From Streptomyces filamentosus (GTDB lineage: Bacteria > Actinomycetota > Actinomycetes > Streptomycetales > Streptomycetaceae), in the NCBI RefSeq assembly GCF_014654895.1, contig NZ_BNBE01000001.1, positions 2,827,001-2,891,000 of the forward strand: a DNA stretch of 64,000 bases, written 5' to 3'. A program made the translations under genes and the position numbers. This document shows positions 39,969 through 48,885 of the stretch, piece by piece (the first letter of the stretch is position 1; each line of letters opens with the position of its first letter). The notes beneath the pieces were generated by a model, which was not told the DNA's origin, did not search any database, and saw nothing but the letters and a program-made list of their open reading frames with translations.

Positions 39969-41471
39969 ATGGGTACCCCGGACGGCGTGACCGGCGACGA
40001 CGAACTCACCAGGCTGCGGGCCCGGGTGGCGGCCCTGGAGGCCGTGTCGGCACAAGGCGCCCGGGGCGGGCCGGGCGCGCCGGGCCGCGAACACCACCGG
40101 CTCCGCTCCTTCTTCGCGGGCCTGCTGGTCGTCCTCGGCTGCCTGCTGCTGCCGCTGGGCCTCGTCGCCGCCTGGACCGCCGACCTCCTCGGCGACACCG
40201 ACCGCTACGTGCAGACCGTGAAGCCGCTCGCCTCCGACCCGGACGTGCAGGCGGCCGTCGCGACCCGGGTGACCGACGCCGTGATGGAGCACATCGACCT
40301 CCCCGCCCTCCTGGAGGGCGTCGCCCCCGACCAGCGCCCGCTGGCCGAGAAGGCGCTCGGGAAGCTCGGCGGCTCCCTGGAGGGCGCCGTCGCGAGCTTC
40401 GTCCACGACCGGGCGCAGGACGTCGTCGCCTCCCCGGCCTTCGAGACGATCTGGACCGACGCCAACCGCGCCGTCCACACCTCCCTGGACCGGGCCCTGA
40501 CCGGCGACGAGGACGGGGCGGTGAAGATCGAGACCGACGCGGTGACCATCGACCTCGCGCCGGTGATCGACCGCGTGAAGGAACGCCTCGTCGACTCCGG
40601 GCTCACCGTCGCCGGCAGCATCCCCGAGATCCACACCGACTTCACGGTCCTGCGCTCCGACGACATCGGGAAGGCGAAGACCGGCTTCGCGCTGCTCCAG
40701 TCGCTCGGCCTGTGGCTTCCGGTGATCGCCGTGCTGTGCGTGGCCGGCGGGGTGCTGCTCGCGGTCCGCAGGCGGCGGGCGCTGGTCGCCGGGGCGCTGG
40801 GCTTCGCGGTGACGGCGCTGGTCCTCGGGATCGCGCTCACCGTCTTCCGCACCGCCTACCTGAACGCGCTGCCCGCGTCGGTCTCCCCGGCCGCCGCCGG
40901 CACGGTCTACGACACCCTGGTCCGCTTCCTGCGCACCTCCGTCCGGGTCGCGGCGGCCCTCGGCGTGCTGATCGCCCTGGCCGCCTGGCTGTCCGGGCCG
41001 AGCCGCCCGGCCGTCCTGACGCGCGGCCTGTGGCACTCGGGCGTCGCGGCGACCCGCGCGACCGCGGACCGGGCCGGGATGCGGCTGGGCCCGGTCGGCC
41101 CCTTCGTCCGCCGCTTCCACCCCTGGATCGTGGGGATCCTCGTCGCGGGCACGGCCCTGGCGTTCGTCCTGTGGCCGCACCCGACCGGCTGGGTCGTGAT
41201 CGGCCTGGCCCTCGGCCTGCTCTTCGCCCTGCTGGTGACGGACTTCCTGGCGGGTGAGCCGGGGGCGGTGGCTGAGCCGGGGGCGGTGGGAGACCTGAGG
41301 ACGGCGGAGGACCTGAGGACGGCGGGGGAACCGAAGACGCAGGGGGAGCCGGAGACGGCGGGGACCCCGACGGCGAGGAAGACGGTCCAGGACACCGGCC
41401 CGGACCAGCACGCCCGGACGGACGACACCGGCACGGACCCGAAGGGAGGCCGCCCCAGGGGCCCGGCCTGA
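39969..41471 (+). CDS. Large integral membrane protein, unknown function
   Basis: A 500-residue protein. Residues ~45-75 are a first hydrophobic helix. An extracytoplasmic domain (~75-240; DTDRYVQTVKPLASDPDVQAAVATRVTDAV) follows, then helices near 245-265, 275-300, 325-345 and two around 390-430. The C-terminal ~70 residues are charged, low complexity and repeat-rich (VGDLRTAEDLRTAGEPKT). It matches a Streptomyces membrane-protein type of unknown role. The tail is likely disordered in the cytosol. Confidence 0.8.
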   Translation: MGTPDGVTGDDELTRLRARVAALEAVSAQGARGGPGAPGREHHRLRSFFAGLLVVLGCLLLPLGLVAAWTADLLGDTDRYVQTVKPLASDPDVQAAVATRVTDAVMEHIDLPALLEGVAPDQRPLAEKALGKLGGSLEGAVASFVHDRAQDVVASPAFETIWTDANRAVHTSLDRALTGDEDGAVKIETDAVTIDLAPVIDRVKERLVDSGLTVAGSIPEIHTDFTVLRSDDIGKAKTGFALLQSLGLWLPVIAVLCVAGGVLLAVRRRRALVAGALGFAVTALVLGIALTVFRTAYLNALPASVSPAAAGTVYDTLVRFLRTSVRVAAALGVLIALAAWLSGPSRPAVLTRGLWHSGVAATRATADRAGMRLGPVGPFVRRFHPWIVGILVAGTALAFVLWPHPTGWVVIGLALGLLFALLVTDFLAGEPGAVAEPGAVGDLRTAEDLRTAGEPKTQGEPETAGTPTARKTVQDTGPDQHARTDDTGTDPKGGRPRGPA

Positions 41472-41554
41472 CGTCCGCCCCAGAGGTCCGGCCTGACGTC
41501 CGCCCCAGAGGTCCGGCCTGACGTCCGCCCCAGAGGCCCGGCCTGACGTCCGCC
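41465..41554. repeat. 25-bp tandem repeat after the membrane-protein gene
   Basis: Three full units of 25 bases (41,465-41,489; 41,490-41,514; 41,515-41,539) and a 15-base partial copy. The unit begins GGCCTGACGTCCGCC. The third unit has a single T-to-C change. The first unit overlaps the gene's stop codon. Confidence 0.9.
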
Positions 41555-41632
41555 GCCTCCCTCCGGGGCCCTGTCCGAACCCGGTCAGGATCAGAGAAGC
41601 GCGCCCCGCTCCCGCCAACTACCTTCGTCCGC

Positions 41633-42046
41633 ATGGACATCGCCATTCACACCACGGTCCTCCCGCACGAGGACCCGGACGCCTCCCTCGCCTTCTTCCG
41701 CGACGTGCTCGGCTTCGAGGTCCGCAGCGACGTCGGCCAGGGCCGGATGCGCTGGATCACCGTCGGCCCGGCGGGCCGGGGCGGCACCTCGATCCTGCTC
41801 GCCCCGCCCGCCGTCGACCCCGGCATCACCGAGGACGAGCGCCGCACCATCACCGAGATGATGGCCAAGGGCACCTACGGCTGGATCCTCCTCGCCGCCC
41901 CCGACCTCGACGCCGTCTTCGAGAAGGTCTCCGCCGCCGGCGCCGAGGTCGTCCAGGAGCCGACCCACCAGCCGTACGGCATCCGCGACTGCGCCTTCCG
42001 CGACCCGGCGGGCAACCTCATCCGCATCCAGGAACAGAAGTCCTGA
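41633..42046 (+). CDS. VOC/glyoxalase family protein
   Basis: A 137-residue protein: IAIHTTVLPHEDPDASLAFFRDVLGFEV at the N-terminus and YGIRDCAFRDPAGNLIRIQE at the C-terminus, the paired metal-site motifs of the VOC fold. Metal ligands appear intact (His7, Glu near the end). It heads a compact group with a short AraC-like protein and a PPOX protein. Confidence 0.88.
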   Translation: MDIAIHTTVLPHEDPDASLAFFRDVLGFEVRSDVGQGRMRWITVGPAGRGGTSILLAPPAVDPGITEDERRTITEMMAKGTYGWILLAAPDLDAVFEKVSAAGAEVVQEPTHQPYGIRDCAFRDPAGNLIRIQEQKS

Positions 42047-42063
42047 ACCCCCGGGAGACCGAC

Positions 42064-42306
42064 ATGTGCCGACCCGCATGGGCCGGGGCCCGCACCGAGG
42101 CGGTACGGCTCCGGGCGCTGAAGGACCTGCGCCGGATCCGCGACCGCATCGACCGCGCGTACGCCCGCCCCCTCGACGTCCCCGCCCTGGCCCGCGAGGC
42201 GGGCCTGACCGCGGGGGCCCTGCACCTCGCCTTCACGGAGGCGTACGGCACGACCCCGTACGGCTTCGTCACCGCACTCCGCGCCACGAGGGGAACCCCG
42301 GCATGA
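42064..42306 (+). CDS. Truncated AraC-like helix-turn-helix protein
   Basis: An 80-residue protein with only the first helix-turn-helix of an AraC domain (LDVPALAREAGLTAGALHLAFTEAYGTTPYGFVTALR). The second half of the normal ~100-residue DNA-binding domain is missing, and no other frame encodes it. It overlaps the next start by ATGA. Either a degraded regulator or a minimal DNA-binding protein. Confidence 0.6.
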   Translation: MCRPAWAGARTEAVRLRALKDLRRIRDRIDRAYARPLDVPALAREAGLTAGALHLAFTEAYGTTPYGFVTALRATRGTPA

Positions 42307-42812
42307 CCACCGAAGCAGAAGCCGAAGCCACATCTGCACCCACAGCCACATCTGCACCCACACCCACACCCACACCGCACCCCGGCCCGAGGACCCGCGA
42401 GGAACGCGTCGCGGACACCCTGGCCCGCCTGGAGGCGGACGTGGACCTGTGGGTGGCCTCCCGGGGGCACCTCGTCCCGCTCTCCTTCCTCTGGGACGGG
42501 GCCGCCGTCCTGATCTCCACCCCGCGCGACTCCCGCACCGGCCGCGCCCTGCGGGCCGACTCCCGGGTCCGGCTCGCGCTCGGCCCCACTCGCGACGTCG
42601 TGATGATCGACGGCACGGCGGAAGCCGTGGACCTCGCGGACCTCCCCGCCGGCACCGGCGACGCCTTCGCCGCGAAGACCGGCTTCGACCCGCGCGAACT
42701 GGCCACCTCCTACCAGTACTTCCTGGTCAGGCCCCGGCGGGTGCAGGCATGGCGGGAGGCCGACGAGCTGGAGGGCCGCACCCTGATGCGCGACGGGACC
42801 TGGCTCCCCTGA
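42303..42812 (+). CDS. PPOX-class F420/FMN-dependent enzyme
   Basis: A 169-residue split-barrel flavin-type protein. The N-terminal ~28 residues are an Ala/Thr/Pro repeat encoded by repeated CACCCACA-like DNA. The fold core reads VDLWVASRGHLVPLSFLWDGAAVLISTPRDSRTGRALRAD. The family includes F420-dependent reductases and pyridoxamine-phosphate-oxidase relatives. Coupled to the AraC-like gene by ATGA. Confidence 0.82.
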   Translation: MTTEAEAEATSAPTATSAPTPTPTPHPGPRTREERVADTLARLEADVDLWVASRGHLVPLSFLWDGAAVLISTPRDSRTGRALRADSRVRLALGPTRDVVMIDGTAEAVDLADLPAGTGDAFAAKTGFDPRELATSYQYFLVRPRRVQAWREADELEGRTLMRDGTWLP

Positions 42813-42921
42813 GCCTCCCGGCGACCCGGTCAGTTTCCGAGAAGCCCCCGGGAACGCCGGAACCTAGCCTGGAACCAGCACCGGAAAAGACGAGAACAGC
42901 ACGCCGACGAGGGGAACAGCC

Positions 42922-43389
42922 ATGGCCGCCACGAAGAACGAGACCGCCGCGTCCTACGACGGCTTCACCGCCGACGAGCGCGCGGCGATGAAGGACCACG
43001 CCAAGGAGATGAAGGCCGCCAAGACCCGCGGCACCCGCTCCAAGGCCGCCGCCCGGGCCGACGGCGAGGCCGACCTCCTCGCGAAGATCGCCGAGATGAC
43101 CGGCGAGGACCGCGTCCTCGCCGAAGGCGTCCACGCCCTCGTCACGAAGGTCGCCCCCGACCTCACCCCGAAGACCTGGTACGGCATGCCGGCCTACGCC
43201 AAGGACGGCAAGGTCGTCCTCTTCTTCCAGAGCGCCGCCAAGTTCAAGGCCCGCTACGCCACCCTCGGCTTCAGCGACTCCGCCGCCCTCGACGACGGCG
43301 CCATGTGGCCCACCTCCTACGCCCTCACCACCCTCACCCCCGACACCGAGACCCGCATCGCCGCCCTCATCGAACGCGCCACCGCCTGA
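42922..43389 (+). CDS. DUF1801 / YdhG-like protein
   Basis: A 155-residue soluble protein. The C-terminal half (LVTKVAPDLTPKTWYGMPAYAKDGKVVLFFQSAAKFKARYATLGF) matches the YdhG/DUF1801 fold seen in uncharacterised bacterial proteins. The N-terminal ~60 residues are Lys/Ala-rich and helical (MKDHAKEMKAAKTRG). Function unknown. Start ATG 42922 after GAGGGG. Confidence 0.8.
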   Translation: MAATKNETAASYDGFTADERAAMKDHAKEMKAAKTRGTRSKAAARADGEADLLAKIAEMTGEDRVLAEGVHALVTKVAPDLTPKTWYGMPAYAKDGKVVLFFQSAAKFKARYATLGFSDSAALDDGAMWPTSYALTTLTPDTETRIAALIERATA

Positions 43390-43406
43390 CCCCCGGCCGC
43401 CCCGGG

Positions 43407-44282
43407 TCACCCTCCGTGCCGCGGCGTCCAGCCGAGTTCCCGGGTGGCCTTCGCGCGGGAGGCGCGGAGGTGGGTGTCGAGCATGAGGCAGCCGAGGTAG
43501 GGGACGGCCAGGCGGAGCAGGGGGGCGGGGAGGGCGAGGGGGCGGCGGCGGACGGCGGCGGCGCGGGCGCCCCAGGTGGCGGGGCGGTCGTCGACGATGT
43601 TGTACGCCTCGCCCGCGCGGCCCCGTTCCAGCGCGGCGACGGTCGCCTCGGCCGCGTCCTCGACGTGGACCCACGCCATGGTGCCGCCGCCGCCCCGGGG
43701 GACGGGGAAGGGGCGGCTGCCGGGGGCCGGGTCGAACCAGGTGCCGGGGCCGTGGAAGACGCCGTAGCGCAGCGCCGTGCCCGCCACGTGGTCCGCGGCG
43801 AAGACGCGTTCCTCCGCCTCGACGAGGCCCGTGACGACGTGGTCGGCGACGGTGCCGGCGCGCACGCCGAAGGGGTCGTCCTCGGTGAGGGGACGGTCGC
43901 CGTGGTCGCGGTAGCCGTAGCCGAGCACCAGCGACTGGGTCACGAACTTCTCCGCCCCCAACACGCCCGCCGCGTCCAGGAGATGGGCGGTGCCGCGGGT
44001 CCGCAGCACGTTGCTGGGGTCGTCCGCAGTCAGCCGCAGCTTCGGCGCCTTGAGGGCGGTCAGCTGGTGCACCACCGCGTCGGCGGACAGTCCGTCGAGC
44101 GCCCGCAGCAGCCCGTCCCGGTCGAGCGCGTCGGCCCGGACGGGCGTCGCCCCCAGCGCGCGTACGGCCCCGGCGGAGTCCTCCGTGCGGGCGAGGGCCA
44201 GCACCTCGTGCCCCTCCCGGGCCAGCGCCCGGGTCAGCGGGCGGCCGATGGCGCCGGTCGCGCCGGCGAGCAGGATCCTCAT
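43407..44282 (-). CDS. NAD-dependent epimerase/dehydratase (extended SDR-like)
   Basis: A 291-residue protein. NAD-binding loop ILLAGATGAIGRPL at the N-terminus, then VVHQLTALKAPK and TMAWVHVEDAAEATVAAL. The usual active-site YxxxK is not evident; the nearest motif is LGYGYRDHG, so catalysis may be atypical, as in NmrA-like or DUF1731-type SDRs. Substrate unknown. Confidence 0.87.
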   Translation of the reverse strand: MRILLAGATGAIGRPLTRALAREGHEVLALARTEDSAGAVRALGATPVRADALDRDGLLRALDGLSADAVVHQLTALKAPKLRLTADDPSNVLRTRGTAHLLDAAGVLGAEKFVTQSLVLGYGYRDHGDRPLTEDDPFGVRAGTVADHVVTGLVEAEERVFAADHVAGTALRYGVFHGPGTWFDPAPGSRPFPVPRGGGGTMAWVHVEDAAEATVAALERGRAGEAYNIVDDRPATWGARAAAVRRRPLALPAPLLRLAVPYLGCLMLDTHLRASRAKATRELGWTPRHGG

Positions 44283-44481
44283 CTTCCTCGTCCTCCAGTT
44301 CCACGGTCAGTTTCCTGGCCGGGTCCCCGGTCAGGCCCCCGGGCGTTCCGCGGGGGCACAGGGAAGACAAGGCAGCTTCCCCGTTTGTGACACCCGCCCG
44401 CGTTCTTCCGGGTGATGATCGGTCGTCATCCGGGTCGTGGCCGTGGCCGCGTCCGGGTCCGTCGCTCGAAAGGTGTCGCAC

Positions 44482-44961
44482 ATGCCGGAGGACAGCACTC
44501 CCCTGGAGGTCGTCGTGGAGCCGGTCGGCCGGGTCGTCGGAGGCCGGGGCGAGGTCCGGGACGACGAGTGGGGCGGGGAGGCGGCGGTGATCCGCCTGGA
44601 CGACCGCTTCGGCCCGGAGGCACTCGCCGGCCTGGACGCCTTCTCGCACGTCGAGGTCGTCTACCACTTCGACCGGGTGCCGCCGGAGAAGGTGGAGACC
44701 GGCGCCCGCCGCCCGCGCGGGAATCCCGACTGGCCCCTGGTCGGCATCTTCGCCCAGCGCGGCAAGAACCGCCCCAACCGCCTCGGCGTCTCCCGCTGCC
44801 GCGTCCTCCGCGTCGACGGCCGCGACGTCCACGTGGAGGGCCTGGACGCGGTCGACGGCACCCCCGTCCTCGACCTCAAGCCCTACATGGCGGAGTTCGG
44901 CCCCCGGGGCCCGCACGTCCAGCCCGACTGGGCCACCGAGATCATGCGCCGTTACTACTGA
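44482..44961 (+). CDS. trmO-like: TrmO-like tRNA methyltransferase (TsaA/UPF0066)
   Basis: A 159-residue beta-barrel SAM-dependent methyltransferase. Motifs: EVVVEPVGRVVGG, FSHVEVVYHFDRV, the highly conserved RGKNRPNRLGVSRCRV and LDLKPYMAEFGPR. TrmO methylates t6A37 in tRNA-Thr. ATG 44482 with GAAAGGTG upstream. A 199-base gap separates it from the divergent epimerase gene. Confidence 0.9.
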   Translation: MPEDSTPLEVVVEPVGRVVGGRGEVRDDEWGGEAAVIRLDDRFGPEALAGLDAFSHVEVVYHFDRVPPEKVETGARRPRGNPDWPLVGIFAQRGKNRPNRLGVSRCRVLRVDGRDVHVEGLDAVDGTPVLDLKPYMAEFGPRGPHVQPDWATEIMRRYY

Positions 44962-45116
44962 TCCGCCGCCGCCGCCCCGCCCCGCCGGGCGGGTCGCCCG
45001 GTGGGCCGATCGGGGCGCGGGCCGGGCGGCCCCCGCGTGCCGTGCGCACCGGGGGCGCCCCGCCCGGGGCACGCTGGACCCCGCCCGTACCGCCCCCTCC
45101 TGCGAAGGCCGATGCG

Positions 45117-46397
45117 ATGGATCCGGTGACGGACTCCCTGAACGAGGTCCACCGACGGCTGCGCGGCCTGCGCGACGGGAAGGTCGCCGACTACATCCCG
45201 CAGCTCGCGACGGCCGACCCGGACGACTTCGGCATCGCGCTGGTCAGCATGGCCGGCCACACGTACCGGGCGGGGCGGACGGACCGCCCGTTCAGCATCC
45301 AGTCCGTGTCCAAGCCCTTCGTCTACGCCCTCGCGCTCGGCGACCTCGGCCCGGAGGAGGTGCTGCGCCGCGTCGACGTCGAGCCGAGCGGCAACCCCTT
45401 CAACGCCATCAGCCTGGAGCCGGGCACCGGCCGCCCCGCCAACCCGATGATCAACGCGGGCGCGATCGCCACCACCGCGATGGTCCGCGCCGACGGCCCG
45501 GCCGAACGCTTCCGCCGCATCCTCGACTGCCTGTCGGCGTTCGCCGGCCGGGTCCTGGACGTCGACGAGGAGGTGTACGCGAGCGAGGCCGCGACCGGCG
45601 ACCGGAACCGGGCCCTGGCCTACCTCATGCACTCGGCGGGCTCGCTGGGGGCCGACCCGGAGGAGACCGCCGACACCTACTTCCGCCAGTGCTCCGTCCG
45701 CGTCACCGCCGTCGACCTGGCGGTGATGGCCGCGACCCTGGCCAACGGCGGCCGCAACCCGGTCACCGGCGTCCAGGTCGTCCCCGAGCCGCACGTGGTG
45801 CGCACCCTCTCCGTCATGGCCACCTGCGGCATGTACGACGGGGCGGGCGCGTGGCTCCTGAACGTCGGCCTGCCCGCGAAGAGCGGGGTCTCCGGCGGTC
45901 TCATCGCCGCCAGCCCCGCCCGCTTCGGCGTCGCCGTGCACAGCCCTCCGCTGGACGGGGCGGGCAATCCGGTCCGCGCGGTGGCGGCCCTCGGCATGAT
46001 GTCGGAGCGCTTCGGCCTCCACATCATGCACGGGCCGGGCCTGCGCGCCACGACGGTGACCGGCGCCCGGCGGCTGGAGCACGGCGACCGGACCATCGGC
46101 GTGGTCACGGCCCAGGGCATCCTGGAGTTCACCGAGTTCGAGGCGCTCGTGCAGGCCGTCCGCGAGGTCACGCCCCCGGTCCCGGGCTGGATGATCCTGG
46201 ACCTGACGGCGGTCACCGGCGTCCTCCCCGGCCCGGCGGCGGGCCTGGCGTCCGTACTCGGCGACCTCGCCGCCCGGGGGCACCGCACCGCCGTCGCCGC
46301 GCAGGAGACCTTCGTCGAGGCCACCGAGGGCCACCCCCGCACCTGGGAGGTCTTCCGCACCCGCGAGGAGGCCGTGGCCTGGTGCCGGAACGGCTGA
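45117..46397 (+). CDS. glsA: Glutaminase with C-terminal STAS-like domain
   Basis: A 426-residue protein. Residues 1-310 are a beta-lactamase-like glutaminase: catalytic Ser-x-x-Lys in FSIQSVSKPF, then NPMINAGAIATT, YASEAATGDRNRALAYLM and MATCGMYDGAGAWL. Residues ~325-426 resemble a STAS domain (IGVVTAQGILEFTEFEALV...MILDLTAVTGVLP). It hydrolyses glutamine to glutamate and ammonia. The frame is open upstream to 44412. ATG 45117 fits the family; ATG 45112 is out of frame. Confidence 0.9.
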   Translation: MDPVTDSLNEVHRRLRGLRDGKVADYIPQLATADPDDFGIALVSMAGHTYRAGRTDRPFSIQSVSKPFVYALALGDLGPEEVLRRVDVEPSGNPFNAISLEPGTGRPANPMINAGAIATTAMVRADGPAERFRRILDCLSAFAGRVLDVDEEVYASEAATGDRNRALAYLMHSAGSLGADPEETADTYFRQCSVRVTAVDLAVMAATLANGGRNPVTGVQVVPEPHVVRTLSVMATCGMYDGAGAWLLNVGLPAKSGVSGGLIAASPARFGVAVHSPPLDGAGNPVRAVAALGMMSERFGLHIMHGPGLRATTVTGARRLEHGDRTIGVVTAQGILEFTEFEALVQAVREVTPPVPGWMILDLTAVTGVLPGPAAGLASVLGDLAARGHRTAVAAQETFVEATEGHPRTWEVFRTREEAVAWCRNG

Positions 46398-46403
46398 TCC
46401 GTC

Positions 46404-46472
46404 CCGTACGGCCCCCTTCGCACGGTCCCTTCCGTACGGTCCCCTCCCCACGGTCCCCTTCCGTACCGGTTC
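46404..46472. repeat. Degenerate CGTACGGTCCCCTTC direct repeats
   Basis: About five imperfect 12-16-base units related to CGTACGGTCCCCTTC run just after the glutaminase stop, upstream of the FG-GAP gene. No hairpin dominates, so this looks like a minisatellite rather than a terminator. Confidence 0.6.
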
Positions 46473-46588
46473 CTCCGCAGGACCGGCTCCCGCGCTCGCA
46501 CTCATGTCCCGCACCCGTACAACCATTTGACCGCTCGCGGGTCTCAACGGGCGGGGCGCACGGTGCGCCCGATGCTTTCCGTAGGGGG

Positions 46589-48790
46589 ATGTACGTGCCT
46601 CTTGCCCGTTCGGCACGACGGCGGCTCGCCGGCGCCGTCACCACCGTTCTCGCCGTCACGCTCGGGGCGACCGCGCTGACCGCTCCCGCGTCCGCCCTCC
46701 CGGCCGCTCCGGTCGCCCCGGCCGCGGCGACCGCGGCGGAGGCCGCCGACCCGATCGCGTACCCCGGGGGCGAGAGGCTCACCGGGGCGGGCCTGACCGG
46801 CTTCCTGACGACCTCCGACGACAACGTCTCGACCTTCCGGCGGTACAAGGACGGGTCGGGGCAGGCGTACGACGGCCCGGTGTACCTGCGGTCGACGGCG
46901 ACGACCGACTTCCTGGTCTTCCGGGGCGCCTACAAGATCACCCAGCGGAACCTGACGACGAGCGGCTCCCTGGAGGTGCCCGTCGGTTCCCTGGAGGGCG
47001 ACGCGAAGTGGGCGGGCGCAGCGGCCGACGCCGTCTTCACGACCGTCACGGGCGAGGCGGGCACGGTGCTGCGGCAGCACGTCGCCGGGGCCGCCGCGGC
47101 GACCGTGACCGGCCTTCCCGCCGACGCGACCCTCGTCATGGTCACCCCCGCCACCCCCGCCCACGCCAAGGTCTCCTACCGGCGCAACGGGCTCGGCGAG
47201 TGGGGCCTCCTCGACCTCGCCACCGGGGTCCTCACCCCCGGCGCCGCCGGCACCGGCGCGCAGGCGGTCTCCGAGACCCGCACCGCCTGGTCGGCCGCCA
47301 CGGCGACGGACCCGGGCCCCCGGGTCTTCGTCGCGGACCGGACCACCCACGAGGTCCAGGAGGCCCCGGTGCCCCCGGCGCCCTCGTCCGGCCTCCTCCA
47401 GGTCGGCCTGGTCGGCGACTGGGTGCTGTACGGGCAGAAGGGCGGCATGAACCTCACCCAGCCGAGCGTCCACCACGCCGTCACCGCCTACGACGTCGTC
47501 ACCAAGGCGAAGACGACGGTGCTCGACCACGCCTACGAGTTCGTGGCCGCGCCCGACGGCAGCCTGTACGCGCGCGGCGGTCTCGTCGGCCGGGGAGAGG
47601 GCCTGTACCGGATCACGGCCCAGCCGGACGGCACCCTGAAGGCCGACCTGGTCGCGGCCACCGGCGAGCCCACCGAGGTCGTCGCCACGTCCGCCACCGT
47701 GCCCCCGGCGGTCCTCGACCTCGACCGGACCGACGGCTTCACCTTCCGGTGGGCGCTCTCCCGCGACGTGTCGACCCCGAAGCTCACCGTCCGGCACGTG
47801 CGGACCGGGAAGACCCACGACATCAGCTGGCAGTCCCGCACCGACGCGCCGGTGTTCTCCTGGGTCGAGAACAACTGGACCGAGAACCCCCCGAACGGCG
47901 ACTACACCTGGGAGATGACCGCCGCTCCGGTCAACGGCGTCGGCCCGGCCTTCACCGCCAAGGGCACCTTCAAGGTCGTCCGCAAGGTCCAGCCGCACGA
48001 CTTCAACGACAACGGCAGCCCCGACCTGATCAGCCGGGACCCCTCCGGCCGCCTGTGGCGCACGGACCTCTTCTACCGCCCGATCGACGAGTGGCGCGGC
48101 GTCAACGAGGCGTCGGAGCGCACCTACCTGGGCTCCGGCTGGGGCGTCTACGACCGGATCGAGGCCGCCGGGAACCTGGGCGGCACGGCGGTCGGCGACC
48201 TCCTGGCCCGCGACAAGGACGGCGTCCTCTGGCTCTACCAGGGCAAGGGCACCGGCAACTTCGCCACCCGGGTCCGGGTCGGCGGCGGCTGGCAGGCGTA
48301 CGACAAGATCACGTCCGGCAGCGACCTGACCGGCGACGGCCGCGCGGACGCGGTCGCCACCGACCGGACCGGCGCGCTCTGGCTCTACGCCGGCACGGGC
48401 GACGCCGCGAAGCCGTTCCTCACCCGCAAGCAGATCGGCACCGGCTGGGGCGTCCACAACGACATCACGGCCGTCGGCAACCTCGCGGGCGGCCCCGCGG
48501 GCGACCTCGTCGCCCGTGACAAGGACGGCGTCCTCTGGCTCTACCTGGGCAAGGGGGACGGCACCTTCGCGCCCCGCACGAAGATCGGCGGCGGCTGGAA
48601 CGTCTTCGGCGGCCTGATCGCCGCGGGCGACGCGGACGGCGACGGCCGTCCCGACCTCATGGGCGTCGGCGCGAGCTACCAGGACCCGAAGCTCTACAAG
48701 GGCACCGGCGACTGGAAGGTGCCGTTCCGCTCCGGCGAGACCATGTACCTGGACCGGATCATCGCGAACGGCGACAGCCAGGTCTTCTGA
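46589..48790 (+). CDS. Secreted FG-GAP/VCBS repeat protein
   Basis: A 733-residue exported protein. Signal peptide ~1-37 (VTTVLAVTLGATALTAPASA). The middle contains a beta-propeller-like region with many Thr/Val strands. From ~470 on, repeats such as DFNDNGSPDLISRD, GNLGGTAVGDLLARDKDGVLWLYQGKG and AGDADGDGRPDLMG carry the Asp/Asn/Gly calcium-binding loops of FG-GAP repeats. Such proteins act in cell-surface binding; no enzyme domain is visible. ATG 46589 after GTAGGGGG. Confidence 0.9.
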   Translation: MYVPLARSARRRLAGAVTTVLAVTLGATALTAPASALPAAPVAPAAATAAEAADPIAYPGGERLTGAGLTGFLTTSDDNVSTFRRYKDGSGQAYDGPVYLRSTATTDFLVFRGAYKITQRNLTTSGSLEVPVGSLEGDAKWAGAAADAVFTTVTGEAGTVLRQHVAGAAAATVTGLPADATLVMVTPATPAHAKVSYRRNGLGEWGLLDLATGVLTPGAAGTGAQAVSETRTAWSAATATDPGPRVFVADRTTHEVQEAPVPPAPSSGLLQVGLVGDWVLYGQKGGMNLTQPSVHHAVTAYDVVTKAKTTVLDHAYEFVAAPDGSLYARGGLVGRGEGLYRITAQPDGTLKADLVAATGEPTEVVATSATVPPAVLDLDRTDGFTFRWALSRDVSTPKLTVRHVRTGKTHDISWQSRTDAPVFSWVENNWTENPPNGDYTWEMTAAPVNGVGPAFTAKGTFKVVRKVQPHDFNDNGSPDLISRDPSGRLWRTDLFYRPIDEWRGVNEASERTYLGSGWGVYDRIEAAGNLGGTAVGDLLARDKDGVLWLYQGKGTGNFATRVRVGGGWQAYDKITSGSDLTGDGRADAVATDRTGALWLYAGTGDAAKPFLTRKQIGTGWGVHNDITAVGNLAGGPAGDLVARDKDGVLWLYLGKGDGTFAPRTKIGGGWNVFGGLIAAGDADGDGRPDLMGVGASYQDPKLYKGTGDWKVPFRSGETMYLDRIIANGDSQVF

Positions 48791-48834
48791 CCGGGAGCCC
48801 CCAGGGGCGGATCAGACCGTGAGCCCCCGGGGGT

Positions 48835-48870
48835 GAAGGGGAGGCCGGCGAGCTCGCCGGCCTCCCCTTC
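48835..48870. terminator. 36-bp perfect palindrome between convergent genes
   Basis: Arms of 18 bases (48,835-48,852 and 48,853-48,870) with no spacer form a long perfect hairpin between the FG-GAP and YdeI genes. It should stop transcription from both sides. Confidence 0.85.
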
Positions 48871-48885
48871 CTCCTGGCCCTCCCC

